A DNA stretch of 41,566 bases from Thiothrix sp. (lineage in GTDB: Bacteria; Pseudomonadota; Gammaproteobacteria; Thiotrichales; Thiotrichaceae), in NCBI GenBank assembly GCA_011375245.1, contig DRMA01000008.1:1-41566 (forward strand), written 5' to 3'. A model generated the notes under the pieces. That model did not search any database, was not told where the DNA came from, and saw only the letters and a program-made list of their open reading frames with translations. The translations under genes and the position numbers were made by a program. Every line of letters starts with the position of its first letter. Position 1 is the first letter of the stretch. Below, piece by piece: positions 8,197 to 15,788 of the stretch.

Positions 8197-8226
8197 AAGC
8201 CTACTAAATTAAGTAGGCTTTTTTTT
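8197..8226 (+). terminator. Rho-independent terminator
   Basis: A perfect 9-bp stem AAGCCTACT/AGTAGGCTT with a 6-base loop is followed directly by a run of T to 8226. It lies 50 bases after the stop of the low-complexity secreted protein gene. Confidence 0.9.
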
Positions 8227-8244
8227 AATAAAAAAATGCTTTTA

Positions 8245-8898
8245 TCACTTTTCTGGATACCGCTCACAATAAACGACCGATTCAATAATCTTCCTCTTCT
8301 CCCACTGTAATGTTTCTAGTTCTGGCACTGCAAAAAACGCATCAACATAACCAAGACATAAATAAGCCACTAATTTATTATCAGCAGGTGCTTGCAGTAT
8401 GTCTTTCACATGCTCAGGATTTAAAATACTCACCCACCCTAAACCAATATTCATTGCCCGAGCCATTAACCACATATTTTGAATGGCACAAACCACACTA
8501 TACTCACCTGCTTCCACCATCGTATTTTGTCCCAGCACAGGGGCTGTTGATGGCTTGTAAAAGACGGCAATATTAACAGGTGCTTCAAGAATTCCTTCTA
8601 ATTTAAGCGTTGCATAGACTTGCTGCCGTGTATCACTAAAAATCGCTTTTGCTTGTTTATTTTCGGTAGAAAAACTTGCGACTATTTTCTTTTTAACATG
8701 TTTATCACGTACAATCACAAATTCCCATGGCTGCGAAAAACCAACTGAGGGGGCTAATGACGCGGCATGCAGTATTTTTTCAATTTCGTTGTCTGTGAGC
8801 AGGTCAGGTAAAAAATGATTACCACGAACATCACGACGATGCAGCATAATGTCTTCTAGTAATGCCTGATCATCAGCGCTGAACTTTTTATTTTTCAT
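8245..8898 (-). CDS. bluB: 5,6-dimethylbenzimidazole synthase BluB
   Basis: A 217-residue flavoprotein of the nitroreductase fold that converts reduced FMN and O2 into 5,6-dimethylbenzimidazole, the lower ligand of vitamin B12. The BluB signature HRRDVRGNHF (about residues 20-29) with LAPSVGFSQPWEFVIV (about 48-63) is present, as are MWLMARAMNIGLGWVSI and the C-terminal YLCLGYVDAFFAVPELE block. The frame can open at a TTG (8901), but ATG 8898 with AAGAG upstream is more likely. It is transcribed towards the secreted-protein terminator and diverges from the 8913 gene, with only 14 bases between start codons. It complements the cobalamin operon that lies beyond the 7703 gene. Confidence 0.93.
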   Translation of the reverse strand: MKNKKFSADDQALLEDIMLHRRDVRGNHFLPDLLTDNEIEKILHAASLAPSVGFSQPWEFVIVRDKHVKKKIVASFSTENKQAKAIFSDTRQQVYATLKLEGILEAPVNIAVFYKPSTAPVLGQNTMVEAGEYSVVCAIQNMWLMARAMNIGLGWVSILNPEHVKDILQAPADNKLVAYLCLGYVDAFFAVPELETLQWEKRKIIESVVYCERYPEK

Positions 8899-8912
8899 CA
8901 ACTATTACTCTT

Positions 8913-9704
8913 ATGGATTCACTTTTTTTCTGGTTTTCAAAACTTGTTTGGTTATTTATATCACCTGACAGCCTACTCCTATTTTGCTTCGCATTGGGTT
9001 TATTTCTTTTATGGAAAAAACGATTTTATGGTGCAAAAATAGTCCTCACCTCACTTTTTATTATACTGTTATTTATCGGTTTTTTTCCTGTTGGAAAGTG
9101 GTTGCTTTATCCGCTGGAGAAACGCTACCCTGTTAATCCTACGTTAGAAAATGTTGATGGTATTATTATGTTAGGTGGCACTGAGGAGGTATTGCTCAGT
9201 CATTTTTGGCAACAAAATGTATTAGGAGGCTCAGCAGAACGTTACTTTGCTTTTATACAGTTGGCAAAAAAATACCCTAATAGCAAAATGCTTTTTGCAG
9301 GAGGGACTGGTAGCATGACCGAGCAAGATTACAACTACAAAGAAGCTGATGTCGCCAAACAGGTGTTTAAGCAACAAGGTTTAGATACCTCCAATATTAT
9401 ATTTGAACGAGAATCACGAAATACATGGGAAAATGCACTTTTCAGTAAAAGGTGGGCTCAGCCAAAAGAAGGAGAAAACTGGGTGTTGATAACAACGGCT
9501 TGGCATATGCCTCGTTCAGTTGGAATTTTTTGCCAAATAAATTGGAAAGTTACTCCCTATCCTGTTGACTTCACCACTCACCCACATCATTTACTACGCT
9601 TGAATTGGAATTTTCCAAAACATCTTGGAAATTTGAACACAGGTATTAAAGAATGGATAGGAATAATAGCTTACCAATTGACGGGAAAAATGTGTAAAGG
9701 CTAG
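8913..9704 (+). CDS. ElyC/SanA/YdcF family (DUF218) membrane protein
   Basis: A 263-residue protein with two N-terminal membrane segments (about residues 8-33 and 40-62) and a DUF218 domain exposed outside the membrane. DUF218 blocks seen are VDGIIMLGG (about residues 83-91), KMLFAGGTG (about 127-135), AGA-like ESRNTWENALFS (about 171-182) and VLITTAWHMPRSVGIF (about 194-209). This is the layout of E. coli ElyC (YcbC), linked to envelope polysaccharide and peptidoglycan synthesis at low temperature; the precise reaction is unknown. No good ribosome binding site is visible before ATG 8913, which lies 14 bases from the bluB start on the other strand, so the promoter must lie within bluB or the start is internal. 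Confidence 0.8.
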   Translation: MDSLFFWFSKLVWLFISPDSLLLFCFALGLFLLWKKRFYGAKIVLTSLFIILLFIGFFPVGKWLLYPLEKRYPVNPTLENVDGIIMLGGTEEVLLSHFWQQNVLGGSAERYFAFIQLAKKYPNSKMLFAGGTGSMTEQDYNYKEADVAKQVFKQQGLDTSNIIFERESRNTWENALFSKRWAQPKEGENWVLITTAWHMPRSVGIFCQINWKVTPYPVDFTTHPHHLLRLNWNFPKHLGNLNTGIKEWIGIIAYQLTGKMCKG

Positions 9705-9755
9705 TTTTAGTTTTTAAGTTCAGCTCCATCTGGCAAGTGGATAAACTAATCAAAC

Positions 9756-9823
9756 AGACCGTGCATTCAGCGACTGAATCGCTGCCAATGCCTCTTTCGT
9801 CTCGGTAAAACGCTCGCAAATTG
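9756..9823 (-). pseudogene. Duplicated 3' end of the 12341-13927 gene (remnant)
   Basis: These 68 bases match 12347-12414 with two substitutions. On the minus strand they encode the last residues ERFTETKEALAAIQSLNARSV and a stop at 9750-9752, the same C-terminus as the intact gene (IQPLNARSI). Upstream of the match the frame is soon closed by a stop, so only a fragment remains. Immediately beyond (about 9822-9860) TGTCTGTCT and TTCAGTTGG words recall the region at 14390-14440 upstream of the intact gene, which suggests a paralogue with its middle deleted. Confidence 0.75.
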
Positions 9824-9868
9824 TCTGTCTAAGGATTGTAAACATTCAGTTGGCAAGACCACCAACAA

Positions 9869-9966
9869 AAATATTTTAACAAAATAATCAAGATGTTGTA
9901 GGGTGTATGGCGTGCCTTATCCACCCTACGAAGTTATGCTCTATTTGTTAAAATAATTATGATCAT
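9869..9966 (+). repeat. MITE-like repeat, copy A (one hairpin deleted)
   Basis: Terminal arms resembling TATTTTAACAAAATAA and its inverted counterpart TTTGTTAAAATAATTA bound a central part with GTGCCTTATCCACC. Both ends match copies B (31580-31717) and C (40144-40284), but the first of the two internal hairpins is missing, giving about 98 instead of about 140 bases. It lies between the 8913 gene and the M35 peptidase gene. Confidence 0.8.
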
Positions 9967-10063
9967 CTACTCACTGCGCGAAGGATGGCAAGAATCATAC
10001 CGAACACTATTGTCTTTATTCGAGAACGTAGATAAAACGGTCATGCTATAGCGGTTTGAGTGA

Positions 10064-11563
10064 TTAATTATAACAAGCATAGATATATTTCCCGCCAGCG
10101 CCTTCATTTAAGTCTCTAGTTCTATAAGGATAAAGTGTGCCGCATGTATTAGTACTCTTATCACCTACGGTTATTTTCATGCGTGTTATAGGCGAAATGT
10201 TTCTATTTCTTGAGGTACAGAGATACAAAGGGGTATCGTGAATTGTTGTTCCTTTGTTTAAATCGGTACGATAACGATAATAATTACTAGGGCATCTATT
10301 TTTCGTTATGCGTATATTGCTAATTGCACTCCACGCGGGGTTTCTTGCAATACAAAAATAAATATATCGACCACCAGAGCCTTTATTTAAATCGATGCTA
10401 ATGCGTTTGTAGCCTGAACTACAACGATTCACAGCATCACGATACGATGTTATGCCAATATTCGTGATTGCTTGATTAAACATTTTCTCTGTATCTTCAG
10501 CAAAATACTCATGACTGTCTGCATTGGCAATCGCTTTATCAGGACGACTAATCGCTAATTGTTTTACACCACTTTCTCCATAAACATGATCCTTGGTTTT
10601 GGCGACAATCGAAAAATGCGAAACTTCATGTACGAGAGTGCCTGCCTTTGAGTCTCTACCTTTTAAGGAAGCCCTCCAAAAACTATTACATAAATAGATT
10701 CTGTAGGGTCTATTAGAATATACATAAGCATAAGAAGCGCTCGCACAACTGCAATCAAACGTTACTTGCTTGTTAGCAAGTGCATCATGTATTTTATTAA
10801 AATTTTGTGTAACAGCGCTATAGCGAGCATTCGTATAGCGACCAAACCATGTTTTATAATGTACACCAAGTGATTGAGTGCTAACAGTTGCGCCATTTAA
10901 AAGATTCATTGAATCATCAGCTAATTCAGTAGCTGCTATCAGTGCTTTATTTAATATGCTTTTCTGATTTGAAGTACACGAGGAGAAATTGGCTTGTTTC
11001 TCTTGTATTACTTCTATTTGTCGCTTTTCATTTAAGGTAAAACTGATTATGGAGGACTGTGTTGCAACGGTTTTAAGCTGCATCTCAAACATGCCTTTTT
11101 CTGCATAAGTAGGGTTAACCTGTAAATCTTGTTTAAGTGCAATGGTATAATCCCCCGTTTCTTCAACAGCATAGCCTTCAGCAAGATCTATTAAGCCAGA
11201 GACGCTTTCTCCTGCTGCAAGCGTCATAAAATCCTCTTCGGTTGGCGCGGCTCGTTTAACCATTTTCCCAATATAAGGCACATCTTGCCCTTTATGTTGA
11301 ATGGTAAACATATCACCTGTGAAATCATTTTCTAACGGTGTTTGCCATTTAAGGAAAGTAATCGGATCATTTCTTGTATTGGTTAACGTAAAATTAAGCG
11401 TTAATTTATCCGTAGAAAAATACTCAGTCTTAGGCATGGATAATTTAAAGTCTAAGCCTGATAAGGAGGGATTATCCATTTTGTTATCAGCATAACTTGC
11501 TGTAATGGTTTGTATAAATCCTAGTAAGAAGATTAAAAATAGCGTTGGTAATTTATAGTTCAT
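10064..11563 (-). CDS. Secreted M35-type (aspzincin) metallopeptidase with C-terminal repeats
   Basis: A 499-residue protein with a signal peptide (residues 1-25, cut near SYA). Residues 30-170 resemble the N-terminal region of bacterial deuterolysin-like peptidases (LTNTRNDPITFLKWQTPLEN, YIGKMVKRAAPTEEDF). The catalytic domain holds HEVSH (His312, Glu313, His316) and KTKDHVYG with Asp325, the aspzincin zinc-ligand arrangement, then NADSHEYFAE. After about residue 370 come three units of about 45 residues each containing a DLNKGxGGxYIY-C motif, resembling MABP/beta-prism-type repeats, perhaps for surface or glycan binding. A secreted Lys-specific-type endopeptidase is likely, but specificity is inferred. 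It lies between the two copies of the 3' end of the neighbouring rep-like gene, hinting at acquired DNA. Confidence 0.85.
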   Translation of the reverse strand: MNYKLPTLFLIFLLGFIQTITASYADNKMDNPSLSGLDFKLSMPKTEYFSTDKLTLNFTLTNTRNDPITFLKWQTPLENDFTGDMFTIQHKGQDVPYIGKMVKRAAPTEEDFMTLAAGESVSGLIDLAEGYAVEETGDYTIALKQDLQVNPTYAEKGMFEMQLKTVATQSSIISFTLNEKRQIEVIQEKQANFSSCTSNQKSILNKALIAATELADDSMNLLNGATVSTQSLGVHYKTWFGRYTNARYSAVTQNFNKIHDALANKQVTFDCSCASASYAYVYSNRPYRIYLCNSFWRASLKGRDSKAGTLVHEVSHFSIVAKTKDHVYGESGVKQLAISRPDKAIANADSHEYFAEDTEKMFNQAITNIGITSYRDAVNRCSSGYKRISIDLNKGSGGRYIYFCIARNPAWSAISNIRITKNRCPSNYYRYRTDLNKGTTIHDTPLYLCTSRNRNISPITRMKITVGDKSTNTCGTLYPYRTRDLNEGAGGKYIYACYN

Positions 11564-12340
11564 GTTAAACCCTTAATATTTAAAAATAACAAAACAGTGG
11601 GTATGTATTTTTATAAACTAAATGATTTATGAAAAATAAAAACCCTGTTTTTTTATAATTAAGATGATGATTAATATTAAAAAAAACTATTTTAATGAAA
11701 TGTATTGCATTGCTAGTAAAAAAAGTTAACTAAAAACAAATTAATCTTTTGATTTTAAATGTTTTTATGCTTTTGAGTAACGAGGTGATAATGATGCCCT
11801 GATATTCTTTTTAATTTAATGTAAAAAGAAGCCTATTGTTTTTGGAAACGTTAGACTTAAAACAAACTCGGTAATGATTATAGTCATTTAATTATAAAAA
11901 AACAGAAAGAATTTTTAGTCTATAAAAATTATAGATTAGCACTATAGATAAAATACGAAATAATGATAATTAATTATGATTTATCTTATTTAAATTATTT
12001 ATTTTAAATATTTATTAATCGAAGTGACTTTGTTAAAGCTTTACCTTGCTTAAATGTATTTTTTAACTGAAATTAAATCGTTTGTCAGTAAAAATAACAA
12101 TCTACCAACACGTTTTGTTGCTAAAAAACGTTTTGTACATTTATCCGAAAGCGTTATGATTTGGTCGATTTTTAGACTGGATAATTATGCTATGAAAAAC
12201 TATTTACTCTTATTGCTGCTAAGCATTATGGTGGAGATTAACGATAACGTTCGGTTTTAGTGTGATTCTTAGCAGGCTTTAAAGGGTAAACTTAAACTAT
12301 TTTTGATATTTATGAAGGATGCATGCCTTCAGTGTGATTC
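11564..12340. other. AT-rich intergenic region
   Basis: About 780 bases, very AT-rich, between the starts/ends of two minus-strand genes. I see no credible gene; a 68-codon plus-strand frame at 12054-12260 lacks a ribosome binding site and family features. The right part contains a copy of dispersed repeat G (about 12247-12316). The peptidase promoter should lie in the left part. Confidence 0.6.
12247..12316 (+). repeat. Dispersed repeat G, copy 1
   Basis: AACGTTCGGTTTTAGTG at the left and TATTTATGAAG at the right, with matching words between, recur at 32361-32437 in the same order. The copies have diverged and differ by small indels. It lies just downstream of the 12341-13927 gene. Function unknown; an old intergenic repeat is the simplest reading. 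Confidence 0.5.
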
Positions 12341-13927
12341 CTAAATAGACCGTGCATTCAGCGGCTGAATCGCTGCCAATGCCTCTTTTGTCTCGGTAAA
12401 ACGCTCGCAAATTGAATCCCATAAGCCACGCATATCAAATTTATCAAGGGCTTCATTAAACGTCAGGCTATCGTTTCTTCCCATTAGTTTTATGTTATTT
12501 TTCATTTGTATGCAATCAGCAACCGCCTCTTGATACTCTGTCCGTCGGCGTTCTGATTCACGTAATGGGCGTGGTTCAGCAGGAGCGATGCTACCCGTAC
12601 CAATAGTCGCTGGCATTGCGGGCAATGGCATATCAAGGCAGTTATTCTCTAAACGCATCAATAGGTTGGTCAAATATGCGATGGGGCTGTTAACGGGATT
12701 ATGGGTATTGCGTAGACGTTTGCTGAGCATGTCTAAGAGGATTTGCTGCTTGTCATGATCCGCACGTTGTAGCAGTTTTTTTGCGTCATGACGTTGGTCT
12801 TGGCTCAATTGTGAGGGGAAAATTAAAGCGTCGGTATTGACTGCCACTTGACTGCTGGGCAAAGGAGCAGTCATTTCTTGGTGAGGGCTGGATTTTTCGA
12901 TGGGTTGCTTATCCGTTTCGGACTCAATAACGGTTTCAATCACTGGCTCGCTGGCAGGCTCAGCAGGGACAACAGGAGAGGGTACGTCGTTTTCATTTGC
13001 TGTTTCTTCGGTATTTTGTTCGGTTTGCTTTGTGGTTGCGAGGGCTTTTTTTAGTAAACGCTCAATTGTTTTTTCTAAGCCTGCTTGTTGCTGATTGATG
13101 GCTTTTTCATACTCTGCTTGTTGTTGAACGAAGGCTTTTTCAAACGCTGCTTGTTGTTGATCGATGGCTTTTTCATACTCTTCTTGTTGCTGAACGAACG
13201 CTTTTTCAAACGCTGCTTGTTGCTGATCGGTTGCTTTTTTTAGTAAATCCTCAAATCCTTTTTCTGTATTGCCTTGTTTCTCAGACAAGTCATTCATATT
13301 GCCTATCCGCCCAATCGCGGTTAGTATATTTTTCAGTAAATCCTGCAAATAATCAGGTGGTGTATGAGCAGGAGGCGTGTTTTGTGCTGGCAACGATGGG
13401 GCGGGTTCAATCGCTTGATTGGCAGGGTTTCTTCTCGCTTTTTCAATTTTTTCAAGGTATTCGGGGGAGTGTTTGGCTATAAAGCGTTCTTTATCAAGCA
13501 TAATCGTTGGGTCATTGGTGATAATACCGTCACATTCTTCTTTGCCCCATTGGGAAAAATTAAAATTAATCGACAAATATTTTCCATAGTGACCTTCACG
13601 GCTAATCAGCACATGAATCGACTCTAAATAACGCACAACTTCATTGGCATGATGCGGAAAAAGATTGGTTAATTGTTGTAAGCGCCGACCATTCATATCG
13701 TCTTCATATTTATTAAAATCAATGGTTTGGCTAAAGATGGCGGTGACGATTTTAGCAGCACGCTGGGTCAGGCAACACAAGGGGATTTGACGGAGAAAGA
13801 TTTGAGTGATTTTGATGCGCTCGGCATCGGAGAGGTGCAAAACATCGTTGACGGCAGCAGAAAGTGGCTGTTTGTTGCGGTCAGACATTACAAAATTTTC
13901 AGTATTTGGATAAACTGTGATACGCAT
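12341..13927 (-). CDS. Rep-like protein: winged-helix-like N-terminus, repeat coiled coil, conserved C-terminal domain
   Basis: I do not recognise this 528-residue protein with certainty. The N-terminal part (about residues 35-130: RAAKIVTAIFSQTIDFNKY, RRLQQLTNLFPHHANEVVRY, LISREGHYGKYLSINFNFSQWG) reads like a winged-helix region of phage/plasmid replication proteins of the lambda O type. Residues about 230-305 are a coiled coil with two exact-length 22-residue repeats (QQQAAFEKAFVQQQ type), encoded by 66-base tandem repeats at 13097-13228. A Pro/Glu-rich linker follows. The C-terminal part (LSQDQRHDAKKLLQRADHDK, ILLDMLSKRL, NPVNSPIAYLTNLLMRLE) resembles helical domains of ICE/plasmid replication-associated proteins. 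Start chosen at ATG 13927, with AAGGAG nine bases upstream, rather than the upstream TTG. Its 3' end is duplicated at 9756. A replication or partition role is inferred. Confidence 0.6.
   Translation of the reverse strand: MRITVYPNTENFVMSDRNKQPLSAAVNDVLHLSDAERIKITQIFLRQIPLCCLTQRAAKIVTAIFSQTIDFNKYEDDMNGRRLQQLTNLFPHHANEVVRYLESIHVLISREGHYGKYLSINFNFSQWGKEECDGIITNDPTIMLDKERFIAKHSPEYLEKIEKARRNPANQAIEPAPSLPAQNTPPAHTPPDYLQDLLKNILTAIGRIGNMNDLSEKQGNTEKGFEDLLKKATDQQQAAFEKAFVQQQEEYEKAIDQQQAAFEKAFVQQQAEYEKAINQQQAGLEKTIERLLKKALATTKQTEQNTEETANENDVPSPVVPAEPASEPVIETVIESETDKQPIEKSSPHQEMTAPLPSSQVAVNTDALIFPSQLSQDQRHDAKKLLQRADHDKQQILLDMLSKRLRNTHNPVNSPIAYLTNLLMRLENNCLDMPLPAMPATIGTGSIAPAEPRPLRESERRRTEYQEAVADCIQMKNNIKLMGRNDSLTFNEALDKFDMRGLWDSICERFTETKEALAAIQPLNARSI
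13097..13228. repeat. Two 66-bp tandem repeats inside the rep-like gene
   Basis: The unit beginning GATGGCTTTTTCATACTC at 13097 recurs at 13163 with a few substitutions, and a partial third unit precedes it. The 66-base period keeps the frame and encodes 22-residue coiled-coil units, so copy-number change would lengthen or shorten the coil. Confidence 0.85.
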
Positions 13928-14013
13928 AGTCAATCGCTCCTTGATTGGATTGTGGAGTCCTATTGCCGTTGATGAAAGCAACTCAATGGGACGCTTAATT
14001 AGTATTCAATTTG

Positions 14014-14034
14014 ACTACTGATTCGTTCAGTAGT
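14014..14034. promoter_or_regulatory. Perfect 8-bp hairpin upstream of the rep-like gene
   Basis: ACTACTGA and TCAGTAGT flank a 5-base loop. It is enclosed by a second pair of arms, GCAACTCAA at about 13978 and TTGAGTTGC ending at about 14042. It lies about 90 bases upstream of the ATG at 13927. It could be an operator for autoregulation or an RNA leader structure; there is no T-tract. Confidence 0.45.
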
Positions 14035-14299
14035 TGAGTTGCTTTATACCTTACTCGTGCTGTGTGGGAAAATGCAAGAAAAATCTTTTTTAATTTTATT
14101 TTTTGCTTGATTATTCTTAATTATTATTTATTTTCAATGAGTTATGCTTTTGTTTATTTTTGACGCAATTGCTTTTTTTGACAATTTTGCTTATTTTTTA
14201 GTCTAGCGGTTAATAAGTCCTCACCTGACATTTTTAAAAAAAAAGACAACGACAGGATCTCGCGAAAACAAATGGGTTGGCTATTTTTCGCGTGCGTGG

Positions 14300-14402
14300 T
14301 GTTTGTTGTTTTTTTTTAATTTTTTTTTTTGTCTGTTTGTCTGTTGTTTTTTATGTAATGTTTTTTTGTTTGTCTGTTTGTCTGTTTGTTTGTCTGTCTG
14401 TG
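14300..14402. repeat. TGTT/TGTC tetranucleotide microsatellite with poly-T
   Basis: Runs of T are followed by many units of TGTT and TGTC (on the minus strand GACA/AACA), partly interrupted. Such tracts are prone to slippage. It lies about 400 bases upstream of the rep-like gene and next to the iteron-like repeats. Confidence 0.85.
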
Positions 14403-14498
14403 GCAACTGAATCAGTTGGGCAACCAAAACGGTTGGGCTGATTTCAATGACTTAGGTGAGGGCAACTGATTTGGTAGGGCTACCAGAATGGTTGGGTA
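14402..14498. repeat. Two iteron-like direct repeats with palindromes
   Basis: A unit of about 38 bases starting GGCAACTGAATCAGTTGGGC at about 14402 recurs in diverged form (GGCAACTGATTTGGTAGGGC) at about 14461. Each unit has two inverted repeats, for example CAACTGA-A-TCAGTTG and CAACC/GGTTG. Related words occur near 9844-9863 beside the gene remnant. They could be protein-binding iterons. Confidence 0.55.
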
Positions 14499-14743
14499 CT
14501 GCAACAAATAAATGTAGCTATTGGGCAAAAAAAGAACAGATCAATAATCTAGCTTTTTTGTGGGATTGGTACAGATTTATCAGATCATTATAGACGGGGC
14601 TGTTACTTGCTCTATAAAGATGAGATTTAGAGATGGGCTATTTGTTAAAAAGAAAATATTTAGGAAGACGCTTATAAAAATGAATGACACTCTACCTCAT
14701 TAATTGGAGTGGTTCAAAAATGTAGATAACAAAGTAACAACAG

Positions 14744-14846
14744 CGTAGCCTGTATGGAGCTTGCGGAATGCAGGTGAAATACAAATAATTTAGATATTTA
14801 CGATATATTTCCTTGATTCCGCAAGCTACATCAAGGCTACAAAAGT
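14744..14846. repeat. Dispersed palindromic repeat F2 (full inverted repeat)
   Basis: The left arm 14745-14774 (GTAGCCTGTATGGAGCTTGC onward) pairs imperfectly with the right arm 14811-14840 (CCTTGATTCCGCAAGCTACA onward) over about 30 bases around an AT-rich loop. The right arm recurs at 2444-2485. It lies just downstream of metR on the minus strand and could also act as a transcription end. Confidence 0.7.
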
Positions 14847-14876
14847 GTTACCTTATACTGAACCATGCCCATTAAT

Positions 14877-15785
14877 TTATTTGGAAAATGATACATTCCT
14901 TAATGCTGCTGTTTTACCAATCGCAATAAATTTCTTAATATAAGGCACTTCTCGATCACTCATGCGTAAGGCAATAAACAGTTTTTTATGAATTCCTTTT
15001 CTTCCCAAGCGCTTTTTTTTAAGTGCAAATTTTTGACAATAATGATCTGCTAACCATTCAGGCAATACACAAACACCTCGTGCTAATACAACCATTTGTA
15101 ACATCAATTCCAACGAGGTTATTTTTTTAATACGTGCAGGTTTAACAAGTGCAGGATTTAAAAACTGCGTCATTATATCTAAACGTTCTACCGCAACAGG
15201 GAAGCTCAGCAAGGTTTCATCGGCAAATGCGTCAGGGGTGACTGTTTTACAAGATGTTAATACGTGATTTTCAGCAACTAATAACACTAGTTCATAGTCT
15301 GCTAAGGTTTCATAATGGATTTTTTTATTCTTTTCCTCATCAGGTGTGACCAGAATATCACTGTGATAATTGAGCAAGCCTTCTAACCCTGAAAATTGAA
15401 ATTTAGTAATAATATCAACGTCTACCTCAGGCATTTGCGGCATAAAGACCCCAAGCACTCCCGTTAACCACTCATAACAAGGATAACACTCAACACCAAT
15501 ACGCAAAATACCGTGACGACCCTCACTATAAGCTTTTAATGTTTGCTCTGCTTGTTCAATGGCGGGTAAAACTTGCAAGGCTGTTTGCAAGAGTAACTGC
15601 CCTGCTTGGGTTAACCGTAAATTTCTACCATTACGTTCCCATAAAGCAATATCCAGTTTTTTTTCCAAATAACGAATTTGGTGTGATAGTGCCGACTGGC
15701 TTAAACACAATGCATTAGCAGCAGCGGTTAGTGTGCCATTTTCATGCAAAGCATGAATAATTTTTAAGTGACTGTGTTCAATCAT
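14877..15785 (-). CDS. metR: LysR-family methionine regulator MetR
   Basis: A 302-residue LysR-type regulator. The N-terminal helix-turn-helix spans about residues 5-65 (LTAAANALCLSQSALSHQIRYLEKKL). The C-terminal substrate-binding domain contains GVECYPCYEWLTGVL, the MetR block that responds to homocysteine. Divergent orientation to metE with a 216-base shared control region is the classic metR-metE arrangement, and a TGAGAATTTCTCA palindrome lies 3 bases upstream of its start codon. The protein probably activates metE and represses itself. Confidence 0.93.
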   Translation of the reverse strand: MIEHSHLKIIHALHENGTLTAAANALCLSQSALSHQIRYLEKKLDIALWERNGRNLRLTQAGQLLLQTALQVLPAIEQAEQTLKAYSEGRHGILRIGVECYPCYEWLTGVLGVFMPQMPEVDVDIITKFQFSGLEGLLNYHSDILVTPDEEKNKKIHYETLADYELVLLVAENHVLTSCKTVTPDAFADETLLSFPVAVERLDIMTQFLNPALVKPARIKKITSLELMLQMVVLARGVCVLPEWLADHYCQKFALKKKRLGRKGIHKKLFIALRMSDREVPYIKKFIAIGKTAALRNVSFSK

Positions 15786-15788
15786 CTA

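Larger units (their letters stand above)
13928..14876. other. Long non-coding region upstream of the rep-like gene
   Basis: About 950 bases without a credible gene. It holds, in order: a hairpin at 14014-14034; an AT-rich tract; a poly-T and TGTT/TGTC microsatellite (about 14300-14400); two iteron-like direct repeats with internal palindromes (14402-14498); about 220 bases with nothing recognised; and the large inverted repeat F2 (14744-14846). The layout is reminiscent of a plasmid-type origin next to its rep gene, but this is inference. Confidence 0.5.

Noticed and set aside
12054..12260. 68-codon plus-strand frame in the AT-rich gap
   Set aside because: No ribosome binding site, no family features, and its end lies in repeat G.
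14300..14402. Possible CRISPR-like repeats
   Set aside because: The repeats are tetranucleotide units without spacers of constant length.
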